A DNA stretch of 8,656 nucleotides from Nitrospirota bacterium (GCA_015233485.1 JADFXO010000158.1:1-8656), one strand, 5' to 3'; numbered from the stretch's first letter, positions 1-5,919 are shown. The notes: generated by a model not told the origin, from the sequence alone. Numbers and translations are program-made.

Positions 1-978
1 CAGGTATCCATTAGCATACGAGAATCCCGGCGGTAAAACTGGATGATAATTTATACCCCAGGCATCAAGAGATATACTGTCTTGATGCACTATATCAGCA
101 TCAGTTAAATATGGTGTCTCCCTAAATATCTTGTTTATGATCACAATAAATTCATCATCGGTTACGCCTCTATCTTCGAGCATTTCCCTTAAATAGGTCA
201 TATCTGCTTTATCGGGAAGTTCAGGATAATGGGCAATCAACTTCACTATCTTTATCCGCTTATTTACATCCCACAGCGAAGCAGCTACACTATTTGCGTG
301 CATATAACCAATCGAATCATTATCAGGAACAAGAATAATCTCCTTATCCTTTAGGTATTCATTATATTCCGGTAGCCATTTTCCAGCACCACCAGCATTT
401 GTAGTACCTACATATCCTAATCTTTTCAATGTCCCGCAATCTTTCTCCCCTTCGACAATGATCACGTAAATACTATACATTACCGCCAGCAGGTTATATA
501 GGTAAAGTTTAACACCTTCCATTCCTTTAACCAGCTTACCAATTGCATCATAATGGTATTGAGCAAAGGTTTTTTTAGTTGTACCATCTGAATACTGGAG
601 CATAGATTTTTCAACAACATGCGCCGGTTTGCCATTTTCGTCGTGATATGTATAAGAGGCAATAGGTACCCGAATCGGTTTCTCTTTCATCTTCGACTCT
701 AATCCACCCACGAAAGCGTCGAAGGCTTTGTCGTCTGTTTCATCAATGAAATTCGTGAGACGTAGATACTTCTCCAAGCTACCACCCTTCTTACAGATAT
801 GGCAATAATAAACACCTTTTTCAGAATCTATATCACAAGATGGATTTTCGTCGGGATGTTCCGGTTCTGGACAATGTGTGCGATAGCTATTATTACTAAT
901 CTTCTCCAAATCTCCATGTTCTAACACCCAGGCTTTCGCTGCTTCTTTGCGCCTTTCTCTTTTATCTCCTTTAGGCAT
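1..978 (-). CDS. CHC2 zinc-finger / TOPRIM DNA primase (primase-helicase type), C-terminus cut by the window
   Basis: The frame is open from ATG at 978-976 to the left edge, so 326 residues are visible and the protein continues. An AAGGAG ribosome site (986-991) lies 7 nt upstream of the ATG. Residues 36-66 form a CHC2-type zinc ribbon (C36, H41, C59, C62, with the usual NPS after the His and KKGG after the last Cys). A TOPRIM core follows: VEGEKD at 175-180, NAGGAGKW at 194-201 and the metal-binding PDND at 218-221. These motifs are typical of mobile-element primases that carry a helicase domain further on; that part would lie off the window. The role would be RNA primer synthesis for element replication. 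It follows the RHH regulator and a doubtful small ORF on the same strand. The family call is secure; the exact type (RepA/DUF3987-like or other) is not visible. Confidence 0.88.
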   Translation of the reverse strand, partial: MPKGDKRERRKEAAKAWVLEHGDLEKISNNSYRTHCPEPEHPDENPSCDIDSEKGVYYCHICKKGGSLEKYLRLTNFIDETDDKAFDAFVGGLESKMKEKPIRVPIASYTYHDENGKPAHVVEKSMLQYSDGTTKKTFAQYHYDAIGKLVKGMEGVKLYLYNLLAVMYSIYVIIVEGEKDCGTLKRLGYVGTTNAGGAGKWLPEYNEYLKDKEIILVPDNDSIGYMHANSVAASLWDVNKRIKIVKLIAHYPELPDKADMTYLREMLEDRGVTDDEFIVIINKIFRETPYLTDADIVHQDSISLDAWGINYHPVLPPGFSYANGYL

Positions 979-989
979 AATACAACTCC

Positions 990-1244
990 TTAAGAAGTAC
1001 TTGACGTAACAATGCAAAATATGATAAAGTAAATCGCTAAATAGTAGTTATTATATAATGTTTTGTCTTGTCTGTACTTCACATGGAAGAGGGTGGCTGC
1101 GACTAACAGCTCCTCTTCACTTCTTTTGTTTTGAATTCTAACGGTTGAAAACCGCTTTTGTTTAACCTTTTCACTACAACGAGTATTAGTCCGGCGCATA
1201 TAAACCATCACCTGCAATAACTCCAACTTCAAGTTCCTATACAT
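990..1244 (-). CDS. Hypothetical small protein between RHH gene and primase
   Basis: This is an 84-codon frame from ATG 1244, with later ATGs at 1208 and 1199. Its stop (992-990) lies 11 nt before the primase ATG and overlaps the primase ribosome site, as expected for a coupled gene. The product is basic (RNTRC/SEKVKQKR-like stretches) in the first 45 residues and ends in a hydrophobic segment at about residues 68-79 (YLAIYFIIFCIV), a possible single membrane helix. I do not recognise the family. The ribosome site for 1244 is poor (TTTAGGTAT); AGGTGA ahead of 1199 is somewhat better. Spacing favours a real gene, while the unremarkable composition and weak start argue against it. It could simply be an untranslated spacer. 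Confidence 0.35.
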   Translation of the reverse strand: MYRNLKLELLQVMVYMRRTNTRCSEKVKQKRFSTVRIQNKRSEEELLVAATLFHVKYRQDKTLYNNYYLAIYFIIFCIVTSSTS

Positions 1245-1267
1245 CTATACCTAAATTTAATAACATT

Positions 1268-1453
1268 TTATTCAACAACAATTTCACTCGACTTTATACC
1301 TCCCCTCTCACTTTCAAGCTGCCGCGTTAATGCATTGATTATGTAATTGTTTATAGTCATCATTTTCGACGCAGCATCAGTCTTTACCTGTCTGTGTAGT
1401 TCTAAATTAACACTTACCTGCCACCTTTTAATTCCCCTTTTCATTTCCAACAT
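1268..1453 (-). CDS. Ribbon-helix-helix (Arc/CopG-like) DNA-binding protein
   Basis: This is a 61-residue protein. The start at 1453 is fixed by an AAAGGAGG ribosome site (1461-1468) with 7 nt spacing. A short beta strand at residues 10-16 (RWQVSVN) is followed by helix A (17-30, LELHRQVKTDAASK), a turn, and helix B (33-48, TINNYIINALTRQL), the standard RHH layout in which paired strands from a dimer enter the major groove. Such proteins are usually transcriptional repressors, including copy-number regulators of the CopG type and antitoxins. It lies on the same strand upstream of the primase. A candidate TATAAT promoter with an AATGATT/AATCATT palindrome lies about 100 bases upstream, consistent with autoregulation (inference). 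No recognisable toxin partner is adjacent. Confidence 0.8.
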   Translation of the reverse strand: MLEMKRGIKRWQVSVNLELHRQVKTDAASKMMTINNYIINALTRQLESERGGIKSSEIVVE

Positions 1454-1460
1454 CCTAAGA

Positions 1461-1468
1461 CCTCCTTT
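1461..1468 (-). promoter_or_regulatory. Strong ribosome binding site of the RHH gene
   Basis: AAAGGAGG on the minus strand, 7 nt before ATG 1453. It decides between this ATG and the in-frame ATG three codons later. Confidence 0.75.
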
Positions 1469-1552
1469 ACTTTATGATTTAAGTTATCATACATATAATA
1501 TAAATACAATTCATGATATAAATGATTGCAGAATAATCTTTGAATGCGAATG

Positions 1553-1571
1553 AATGATTCAAATAATCATT
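1553..1571. promoter_or_regulatory. Candidate RHH operator: perfect palindrome AATGATT-N5-AATCATT
   Basis: Perfect 7-bp arms at 1553-1559 and 1565-1571 with a 5-bp spacer. On the minus strand it begins just downstream of the expected start site of the candidate promoter at 1584-1589. Further single copies of the heptamer are at 1521-1527, 1711-1717 and 1800-1806. RHH proteins commonly bind short inverted repeats near their own promoter, so autoregulation is the natural inference. No binding data are available. Confidence 0.4.
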
Positions 1572-1583
1572 AGTTCTAAACCG

Positions 1584-1589
1584 ATTATA
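1584..1589 (-). promoter_or_regulatory. Candidate -10 element of the RHH gene
   Basis: A perfect TATAAT on the minus strand, with only a weak -35 (TTTAAG at about 16 nt). Expected transcription start is near 1577, giving a 5' leader of about 120 nt before the RHH ATG. In AT-rich DNA a lone TATAAT can arise by chance; the adjoining palindrome raises the odds. Confidence 0.35.
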
Positions 1590-1677
1590 GTTGTCATTAA
1601 TTAATCTTAAATAATATATAATTTATTGCTATATGTCATCTATTTACGCTAATTATTTAAACATTTAATTCAGGATA

Positions 1678-1741
1678 TGAGAGTACTTACTTTTCATAAG
1701 AGTATGTTATAATCATTTGTCATGTAGTAAAGGTACTCTCA
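1678..1741. repeat. Inverted repeat flanking a plus-strand promoter
   Basis: TGAGAGTAC at 1678-1686 is exactly inverted by GTACTCTCA at 1733-1741. The arms extend two further bases (TT at 1687-1688 with AA at 1730-1731) if one G bulge is allowed. The centre falls on the TGTTATAAT box at 1705-1713, so it could be a pair of repressor sites around the promoter. It could also be a hairpin in any transcript crossing it. Confidence 0.5.
1705..1713 (+). promoter_or_regulatory. Extended -10 promoter of the candidate small RNA
   Basis: TGT followed by TATAAT is a complete extended -10 element, which can work without a good -35 (none is seen). Expected start is near 1720. An AATCATT heptamer at 1711-1717 overlaps the end of the -10, so the RHH protein could also act here. 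Confidence 0.45.
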
Positions 1742-1780
1742 GAAAGAGCGGCTAGTTTAATCCTAGCCGCTTCTTTTTTT
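1720..1780 (+). ncRNA. Candidate small antisense RNA of about 60 nt
   Basis: An extended -10 promoter (1705-1713) and a strong intrinsic terminator (1746-1780) delimit a transcript of about 60 nt that contains no ORF. It is antisense to the interval between the upstream TPR gene and the RHH-primase genes, so any minus-strand read-through RNA would carry its perfect complement. A short counter-transcribed RNA beside an RHH regulator and a replication protein recalls copy-number control in plasmids such as pMV158 (CopG plus antisense RNA). That parallel is inference. No known RNA family was recognised. Confidence 0.4.
1746..1780 (+). terminator. Intrinsic terminator, plus strand
   Basis: Perfect stem GCGGCTAG (1748-1755) with CTAGCCGC (1763-1770), extended by A-T and G-T pairs to 1746/1772. 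The loop is 7 nt, and a T-rich tail ending in seven Ts runs to 1780. No plus-strand gene lies upstream, so it most likely ends the small RNA. On the minus strand the tail is only TCTTTCT, so termination of the TPR gene there would be weaker. Confidence 0.75.
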
Positions 1781-1882
1781 CCTGCTCTGCTACTAATTCA
1801 ATGATTATGTTTTATTTCTAATTATTTAACACTTATTTAGCACCTTTGAAGTTTACCCATTCAAAACTTCTAAGCTTTTTGT

Positions 1883-1911
1883 TTGACACCTTTATATTAC
1901 AAAGTTATGAA
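1883..1911 (+). promoter_or_regulatory. Candidate antisense promoter at the 3' end of the TPR gene
   Basis: TTGACA (1883-1888), 17 nt spacer, TATGAA (1906-1911) fits a sigma-70 promoter. It points into the minus-strand TPR gene that ends at 1946 and has no plus-strand gene to serve. It may be fortuitous or may drive antisense transcription. Confidence 0.3.
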
Positions 1912-1945
1912 TCTCCATCTGTGCAAATATACTATCTACTCTACT

Positions 1946-2929
1946 CTAGTATTGACAATCGTTATCACATAGAATCTTTTGTGCCTCGCTATGACCAAGT
2001 TGTGCCGCTACTTTAAAATCGGCAACCGCCCTATTTTTGTCCCCATTAGAAAGATAGCCATGACCACGACCAACATACGCCTCCTGCAAAAACGAGTCTA
2101 GTTCAATAGCCTTCGTGTAATTAGAGACAGCGTTGTTATAATCATTTACCATTGTATAGGCACTAGCAAGATTAAGGTAATCAATAGCAGAATTTGGGTT
2201 GAGTTCAATAGCCTTGGTGAAATTTATGGTCGCCTGTTCGTAGTTTCCTTTGATTCCATAAACCGCGCCAAGATTACAGTAGAAATCAGCATGGTTCGGT
2301 TTTAATTCGATAGCCTTATTGTAGTCAATTATAGCAGCGTCAGTTTCTCCTTTTTCGTAATAAGTGATCCCTCTGTGATAGTACGCCAGCGCGTAATCAG
2401 GGTTTAACATTATCGCTTTGTCATAATCGATAATTGCCATGTCAACCTCTTTTTTAAAAATATAAAGATCCCCTCGACTAAAGTACGCCTCAGCGTAAGC
2501 GGGAGCTAACTCAATAGCCTTGTCAAAATCGAGTTTAGCCCTGTTAACCATTTCTATTTTAGAATAGCCAATACCACGATTATAATACGCCTTATAATCA
2601 TCGGGCTTTATCGCAATAGCACTACTAAAGTCAACTATCGCTCTATATTGCTGACCTTTTTTCCCGTAGGATAATCCACGATGGAAGAAGGCCTTTGCAA
2701 ACCTTGGATTTAACTTAGTAGCCTTTGTAAAATAGGCGACAGCCATTTCATAATCTCCTTTGTTATAGCAGGCGACACCAAGACCATAGCAGACTGTAGC
2801 CATATAACAACCACTATCTACCCTATATATCCGTGATCTGTTGTAAGCCAAACGACATTTGTGTTTTTCAGTATTTCTATAATATAAACTGTTTATATTT
2901 CCTGACATCACCGCTTTTACTTTTCGCAT
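1946..2929 (-). CDS. Tetratricopeptide-repeat protein with eight consecutive TPRs
   Basis: A 327-residue protein. ATG 2929 is preceded by GGAG (2936-2939) at 6 nt. After a non-repetitive basic N-terminus (1-41) there are eight TPR units in exact 34-residue register, ending at P75, P109, P143, P177, P211, P245, S279 and H313, with consensus blocks such as DYNKAIELKP and AYYHRGITYY. The last repeat ends in a LGHSEAQKIL cap similar to the caps in the neighbouring TPR gene. There is no signal peptide or membrane segment, so it is probably cytoplasmic. TPR arrays bind partner proteins, but the partner cannot be read from sequence. A small ORF overlaps its start by 13 nt, suggesting translational coupling. 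The nearest terminator-like hairpin downstream is about 175 nt away and oriented for the other strand. Confidence 0.92.
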   Translation of the reverse strand: MRKVKAVMSGNINSLYYRNTEKHKCRLAYNRSRIYRVDSGCYMATVCYGLGVACYNKGDYEMAVAYFTKATKLNPRFAKAFFHRGLSYGKKGQQYRAIVDFSSAIAIKPDDYKAYYNRGIGYSKIEMVNRAKLDFDKAIELAPAYAEAYFSRGDLYIFKKEVDMAIIDYDKAIMLNPDYALAYYHRGITYYEKGETDAAIIDYNKAIELKPNHADFYCNLGAVYGIKGNYEQATINFTKAIELNPNSAIDYLNLASAYTMVNDYNNAVSNYTKAIELDSFLQEAYVGRGHGYLSNGDKNRAVADFKVAAQLGHSEAQKILCDNDCQY

Positions 2930-3081
2930 AATATTCTCCGTATTCTTTTAAATATTCCTCTGTCATAATTCTCTTCACCACCATTAAGATGTTTTTTAGC
3001 AATCATAAGTACACCTCGACTTTGGTAATTACTTCTACAGTTCTGTCGTATAGATTCGCAAGATACATAATTATTCTCCAT
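2917..3081 (-). CDS. Small ORF overlapping the TPR gene start (possible coupled leader peptide)
   Basis: This 54-codon frame starts at ATG 3081 behind AAAAGG. Its stop (2919-2917) lies 13 nt inside the TPR gene. A second start, ATG 3006, has a better ribosome site (GAGGT at 6 nt) and would give 29 residues beginning MIAKKHLNGGEENYDRGIF. The product is basic and unrecognised. Overlap with the next start suggests coupling: ribosomes finishing here could re-initiate on the TPR gene. A third frame in the same stretch also encodes a 29-residue peptide (MTEEYLKEYGEYYAKSK...), so coding evidence is ambiguous. The remaining 3082-3237 contains no gene I can support. Confidence 0.35.
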   Translation of the reverse strand: MENNYVSCESIRQNCRSNYQSRGVLMIAKKHLNGGEENYDRGIFKRIRRILCEK

Positions 3082-3237
3082 TGTTACCTTTTCGATTTAT
3101 GAGTAACAAATTTAACATATCATAAACATTATCGACGTTTTTTATAGCCCGCCCCATCTAAGGTGGACCCCTTTTTTGAACATTAAGGATATAATCCAAC
3201 ATAATATGACCCTCATACTATATAAGACATTTATGAA

Positions 3238-4140
3238 TTACCATTGATGGCCTTTTTCACGTAAAAATTGCCGTGCATAGCTCATCCCGTGTCGCGCCGC
3301 TATTTTGTAATCTGAGATTGCCATGTCGTAGTCCTTTTTTGCCAAATCGCTTAACCCGAAAACATGATAATTTGCACCGCGCGCATAATGGGTTAACCCG
3401 CGGGAGAAGTAGCCTAAAGTATAACCTGGGCATAACGCTATAACCTGCGTAAAGTCAACAATGGCCTTATCATACTCTTCTTTTCCTCTGTGGGCAATAC
3501 CTCTATAATAGTACCCATTATGATCTTTTTGGTCTAATTCAATAGCCTTATTAGCATCATGTATAGCTCGGTCAAAGTCTCCTAATTGGAGATAGGCGAG
3601 TGCACGATAGTTGTACGACGCGCGACCAAAAGTACTATTTGGTTCGCTATCTATACATTTAGTAAAAGCGTCAACAGCAGCAACGAAGTCTCTATTGCTA
3701 CCGTTGACAAATCCTCGCAAAAAGTAATCCTCAGAAGTACATGGAAACACATGAGAATTATTACCATTTTCTCCAGAATCGCTTGATTCCATCCCTGCCG
3801 AGGAATTGTTTAATGTGTCGATTTCGGTAGAGTTAAGATAACCCATATCATGTAAAGCAACTTGTGCACGGTGATCGCCAAGTCGTGCCGCCGCTGCGTA
3901 ATCGGCAAAAGCACTTTCGTGTCTCCCTGCTAACTCATTGCCCACACCTCTATTAAAATAAGCCTCAGCCGACTGTGGGTCAATCTCGATAGCCTTGGTA
4001 AAATCGACTGTAGCTTGGTCGTTTTTTCCTTCTGAAAGATACTGAATACCGCGATTTAAATACGATGCGGGGTCATCGGGAGCTGACTCGACAGCTTTGT
4101 TATAATCTGCAATAGTTTTATCGTGTGGACTCTTATACAT
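3238..4140 (-). CDS. Two-module TPR protein
   Basis: A 300-residue protein. ATG 4140 follows AAAAAGGAG (4146-4154) at 5 nt, so the start is well supported even though it lies inside a TPR, lacking the first helix (KTIADYNKAVESAPDDP is a helix-B block). Module 1 (about 5-102) has TPRs ending in an AARLGDHRAQ cap. A polar Ser/Asn/Gly-rich linker follows (about 104-130). Module 2 (about 135-300) has further TPRs and ends in a second cap, AARHGMSYARQFLREKGHQW. The repeated cap suggests a duplication or fusion of two small TPR proteins. One repeat near 250-275 carries an insertion (GANYHVFGLSDLAKKD). No signal peptide is visible. It is on the same strand as the second TPR gene, 156 nt upstream of the small ORF that precedes that gene. 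Likely a cytoplasmic protein-binding scaffold; partner unknown. Confidence 0.9.
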   Translation of the reverse strand: MYKSPHDKTIADYNKAVESAPDDPASYLNRGIQYLSEGKNDQATVDFTKAIEIDPQSAEAYFNRGVGNELAGRHESAFADYAAAARLGDHRAQVALHDMGYLNSTEIDTLNNSSAGMESSDSGENGNNSHVFPCTSEDYFLRGFVNGSNRDFVAAVDAFTKCIDSEPNSTFGRASYNYRALAYLQLGDFDRAIHDANKAIELDQKDHNGYYYRGIAHRGKEEYDKAIVDFTQVIALCPGYTLGYFSRGLTHYARGANYHVFGLSDLAKKDYDMAISDYKIAARHGMSYARQFLREKGHQW

Positions 4141-4309
4141 TTTTTCTCCTTTTTATCATTATTATTTTCATTAACGCTTCATAAACCTTTTAAATACAAT
4201 GGCTTACACTATCCTTCTTATTTAACTGACTTGAACGTACATCAAGCGTATTACTCAAATAAGAATAATTTAATTAGGTATTGCAAAGAGTGAAAACGAA
4301 GATTTATAC

Positions 4310-4510
4310 TTAGGAGATAAGGGTAATATAGTATACAATCTTCATGGAACCTCTATGGGGTCTAGAGAACCCCATAGAGTGATTCCACCCTTGCCAATAA
4401 AATCCATCACCTCCTTTGTCTCCGTCCTGTGGCATGTGTGAGGTGCAAAATATTTCTTTAGAAACCATTATTAGTTTTCCATCCTCAGAGTCATACCTCT
4501 TCTTTTCCAT
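4310..4510 (-). CDS. Hypothetical 66-residue protein downstream of the ParB-like gene
   Basis: ATG 4510 is preceded by GCGGTGG at about 5 nt. A longer GTG start at 4549 is possible but has no ribosome site and would touch the ParB-like stop. The gap from the ParB-like stop is 40 nt on the same strand, so co-transcription is likely. The product is polar, with single Cys, several Gly and aromatic residues (GGDGFYWQGW). I do not recognise it. Codons for SMGFSRPHR lie on a perfect 11-bp inverted repeat (4351-4379), so DNA or RNA structure constrains this part, or the ORF merely overlaps a site. Nothing terminator-like follows. Confidence 0.5.
   Translation of the reverse strand: MEKKRYDSEDGKLIMVSKEIFCTSHMPQDGDKGGDGFYWQGWNHSMGFSRPHRGSMKIVYYITLIS
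4351..4379. repeat. Perfect 11-7-11 inverted repeat
   Basis: CTCTATGGGGT (4351-4361) and its exact inverse ACCCCATAGAG (4369-4379) flank a 7-bp centre, CTAGAGA. No T-run follows on either strand, so it is not an intrinsic terminator. Candidate roles are a partition site for the adjacent ParB-like protein, a tyrosine-recombinase core (11-bp arms with a short spacer), or an mRNA hairpin. The sequence does not decide between these. Confidence 0.7.
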
Positions 4511-4550
4511 ATTGCCACCGCTAATAAAGTTTAGCTTTCTACGCTGCACC

Positions 4551-5636
4551 TTAAGCTGCCTTACCCGGCAATTCCTTATGAGTCTCTTTCGTCAACTTCT
4601 TACGTTCCTTCTTATTTAACTTTTTAGGCTCCTTTTTAGCCACCTCCTTTGCTGGCTTTTTGGTTGATTCGTTGCCAGCACCTTTTGGAGACTCTTTATC
4701 TTTATATATTTCAAATGCTTTATGAACACTCTCGATTAATGAGTTTCCATTCTTTTTTAACTTTGTAAAATCCTCATCTATCTTAGATTTCATCTCGCCT
4801 TCTATTTTATCTGCAATTACCTGGATATTGTTTTGAAGAGCGGCAAATGTCTTTATTAAGGTCTTTTCATCTCGTGTAATCGCTTTTATTGGATCTTCTA
4901 CTGTCTTGTCATCGGTTTCATTTTTAGGAAACATTTCATTATATATCCTGTCGATAGGTATATCTTTTATGGTGGCTTCTATCAACCTTTTCTTATCCCG
5001 TTCGTATATACGTTTTGCATGTCTTACAGTATGATATGAGACGCCCCAATCCTTAGCATAGGGTTCTAATGCCTTATTTTGTTTCTTATCAGCAGGATGC
5101 GTCTTAGGGAGAGCCAAATTGGTACTGAAAAATGATGCTTCATCAGATATTGCGTTTGATGTTTCATCTCCTGCAGGTACACCGACTGACTTTGCAACTT
5201 TCTTCTTGTAAGCCATTAGGTTTTTAAGACCCGCCACCGCCGACCCGTTCTCACGATTCATCCTCTCCTTTTTTTCATCAAGTATAGCACTGTAGGCTTT
5301 CTGAGCTGTGTTATACCGAAGGCGCGTTTTGTCCCACTTCAGCCCGAAGGCATTTAAGTCGTATTCGCTCTTAACATCTTCTTTAATACAGGGGATTTCC
5401 AACAGTCCAAGCTCAATTGCAATCTCGACTTTATCGTGATCAGCCAGAGGAATCAGGACACCCTCTTCAGTTTTGTAAATGGGTAGAGGATCCCCAAACC
5501 CGTATTTACTCATACCCTCGCGCCTTGCTGCAAAGTCCGCCTCTGAGCGTGGCACGGTTTCTATATCCGCACGCATCAATTGTTCAGGAGAGTAATACTC
5601 TATCTTACCAGTGACAAAATTGTTAGAACTTTCCAT
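4551..5636 (-). CDS. ParB-like DNA-binding protein with lysine-rich tail
   Basis: The start is set at ATG 5636, where AAGGGG (5643-5648) sits 6 nt upstream. The frame is open to 5750, but that ATG has no ribosome site. Of 361 residues, about 11-85 resemble a ParB N-terminal domain (IEYYSPEQL, DPLPIY, then ELGLLEIPCI). The usual GERR-type nucleotide motif is replaced by ADHDKVEIA, so CTP binding is doubtful. Residues 97-125 (WDKTRLRYNTAQKAYSA) match the linker region that precedes the helix-turn-helix in phage and plasmid ParB relatives, and 193-212 (YAKDWGVSYHTVRHAKRI) is a clear HTH. The tail from about 325 is lysine-rich (KKEPKKLNKKERKK), suited to non-specific DNA binding. No ParA is nearby. 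Role: plasmid partition, or transcriptional control of the element. The family-level call is good; the function is inferred. Confidence 0.72.
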   Translation of the reverse strand: MESSNNFVTGKIEYYSPEQLMRADIETVPRSEADFAARREGMSKYGFGDPLPIYKTEEGVLIPLADHDKVEIAIELGLLEIPCIKEDVKSEYDLNAFGLKWDKTRLRYNTAQKAYSAILDEKKERMNRENGSAVAGLKNLMAYKKKVAKSVGVPAGDETSNAISDEASFFSTNLALPKTHPADKKQNKALEPYAKDWGVSYHTVRHAKRIYERDKKRLIEATIKDIPIDRIYNEMFPKNETDDKTVEDPIKAITRDEKTLIKTFAALQNNIQVIADKIEGEMKSKIDEDFTKLKKNGNSLIESVHKAFEIYKDKESPKGAGNESTKKPAKEVAKKEPKKLNKKERKKLTKETHKELPGKAA

Positions 5637-5650
5637 TGTATACCCCTTTT

Positions 5651-5674
5651 TGGATTTCACCAGGGTAAAATCCA
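5651..5674. promoter_or_regulatory. 24-bp near-perfect palindrome just upstream of the ParB-like ribosome site
   Basis: Outer arms TGGATTT (5651-5657) and AAATCCA (5668-5674), inner arms ACC (5659-5661) and GGT (5664-5666), and a single mismatched pair between them. It ends 3 bp from the ribosome site at 5643-5648. It could be an operator for autoregulation, a ParB site (the left half contains TTTCAC, as in chromosomal parS), or an mRNA hairpin controlling translation. Confidence 0.5.
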
Positions 5675-5770
5675 AAACACAACTCATATTAAGCGGCCTA
5701 ACGGCCACTTGCACGACTTTGAAACTCATTGACGCGACTAAATTAATCATTGATCAGGTTTCGGGAGACT

Positions 5771-5809
5771 CTATAAAGAGGGCTCTACTCTCCCAACAGC
5801 TTTACACAT
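5771..5809 (-). CDS. Candidate leader peptide (12 residues)
   Basis: ATG 5809 has the best ribosome site in the window, AAGGAGGT (5816-5823) at 6 nt, yet the frame stops after 12 codons (MCKAVGRVEPSL). Its codons lie in a foldable stretch: GGGAGA (5789-5794) pairs with TCTCCC (5761-5768 region), enclosing competing CTCT/AGAG stems. This is the layout of a leader peptide whose translation decides between RNA folds ahead of the ParB-like gene (inference). It could alternatively be the start of a gene destroyed by mutation; no coding continuation is seen in any frame. Confidence 0.4.
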   Translation of the reverse strand: MCKAVGRVEPSL

Positions 5810-5842
5810 GTTTTTACCTCCTTGTAGTTTATTTGCCAGTGC

Positions 5843-5893
5843 TCACTGAATCGCGCTGGGGCTGACTTTTATATATTTCGACCGCGTTGCCAT
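5843..5893 (-). CDS. Candidate micro-ORF (16 residues)
   Basis: MATRSKYIKVSPSAIQ from ATG 5893, with GGAG (5903-5906) 9 nt upstream; an in-frame ATG at 5902 would add three residues. It ends in TGA, 33 nt before the 12-residue ORF, and is in the same frame as it. The two could therefore be halves of one former frame separated by a nonsense mutation. Too short to identify. Confidence 0.25.
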   Translation of the reverse strand: MATRSKYIKVSPSAIQ

Positions 5894-5919
5894 ATCATTC
5901 ATCTCCGACCACTTCGGCT

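Noticed and set aside
480..662. Minus-strand frame of 60 codons
   Set aside because: It lies out of frame inside the primase gene, whose own frame is open throughout with CHC2 and TOPRIM motifs.
1142..1160. CGGTT-GAA-AACCG hairpin followed by CTTTTG as a plus-strand terminator
   Set aside because: Only a 5-bp stem, and it lies in a minus-strand gene region without a plus-strand gene upstream.
1347..1553. Plus-strand frame of 68 codons
   Set aside because: It is antisense to the RHH gene and its promoter region, and has no ribosome site.
1848..1880. Hairpin GAAGTTT/AAACTTC followed by TAAGCTTTTTG as a plus-strand terminator
   Set aside because: The stem is AT-rich with a 9-nt loop and a short interrupted T-run, and no plus-strand transcript is known to reach it.
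5611..5865. Plus-strand frame of 84 codons and the minus-strand extension of the ParB-like frame to 5750
   Set aside because: The plus frame is a shadow of the leader region. The extension has no ribosome site at 5750, while ATG 5636 has a good one.
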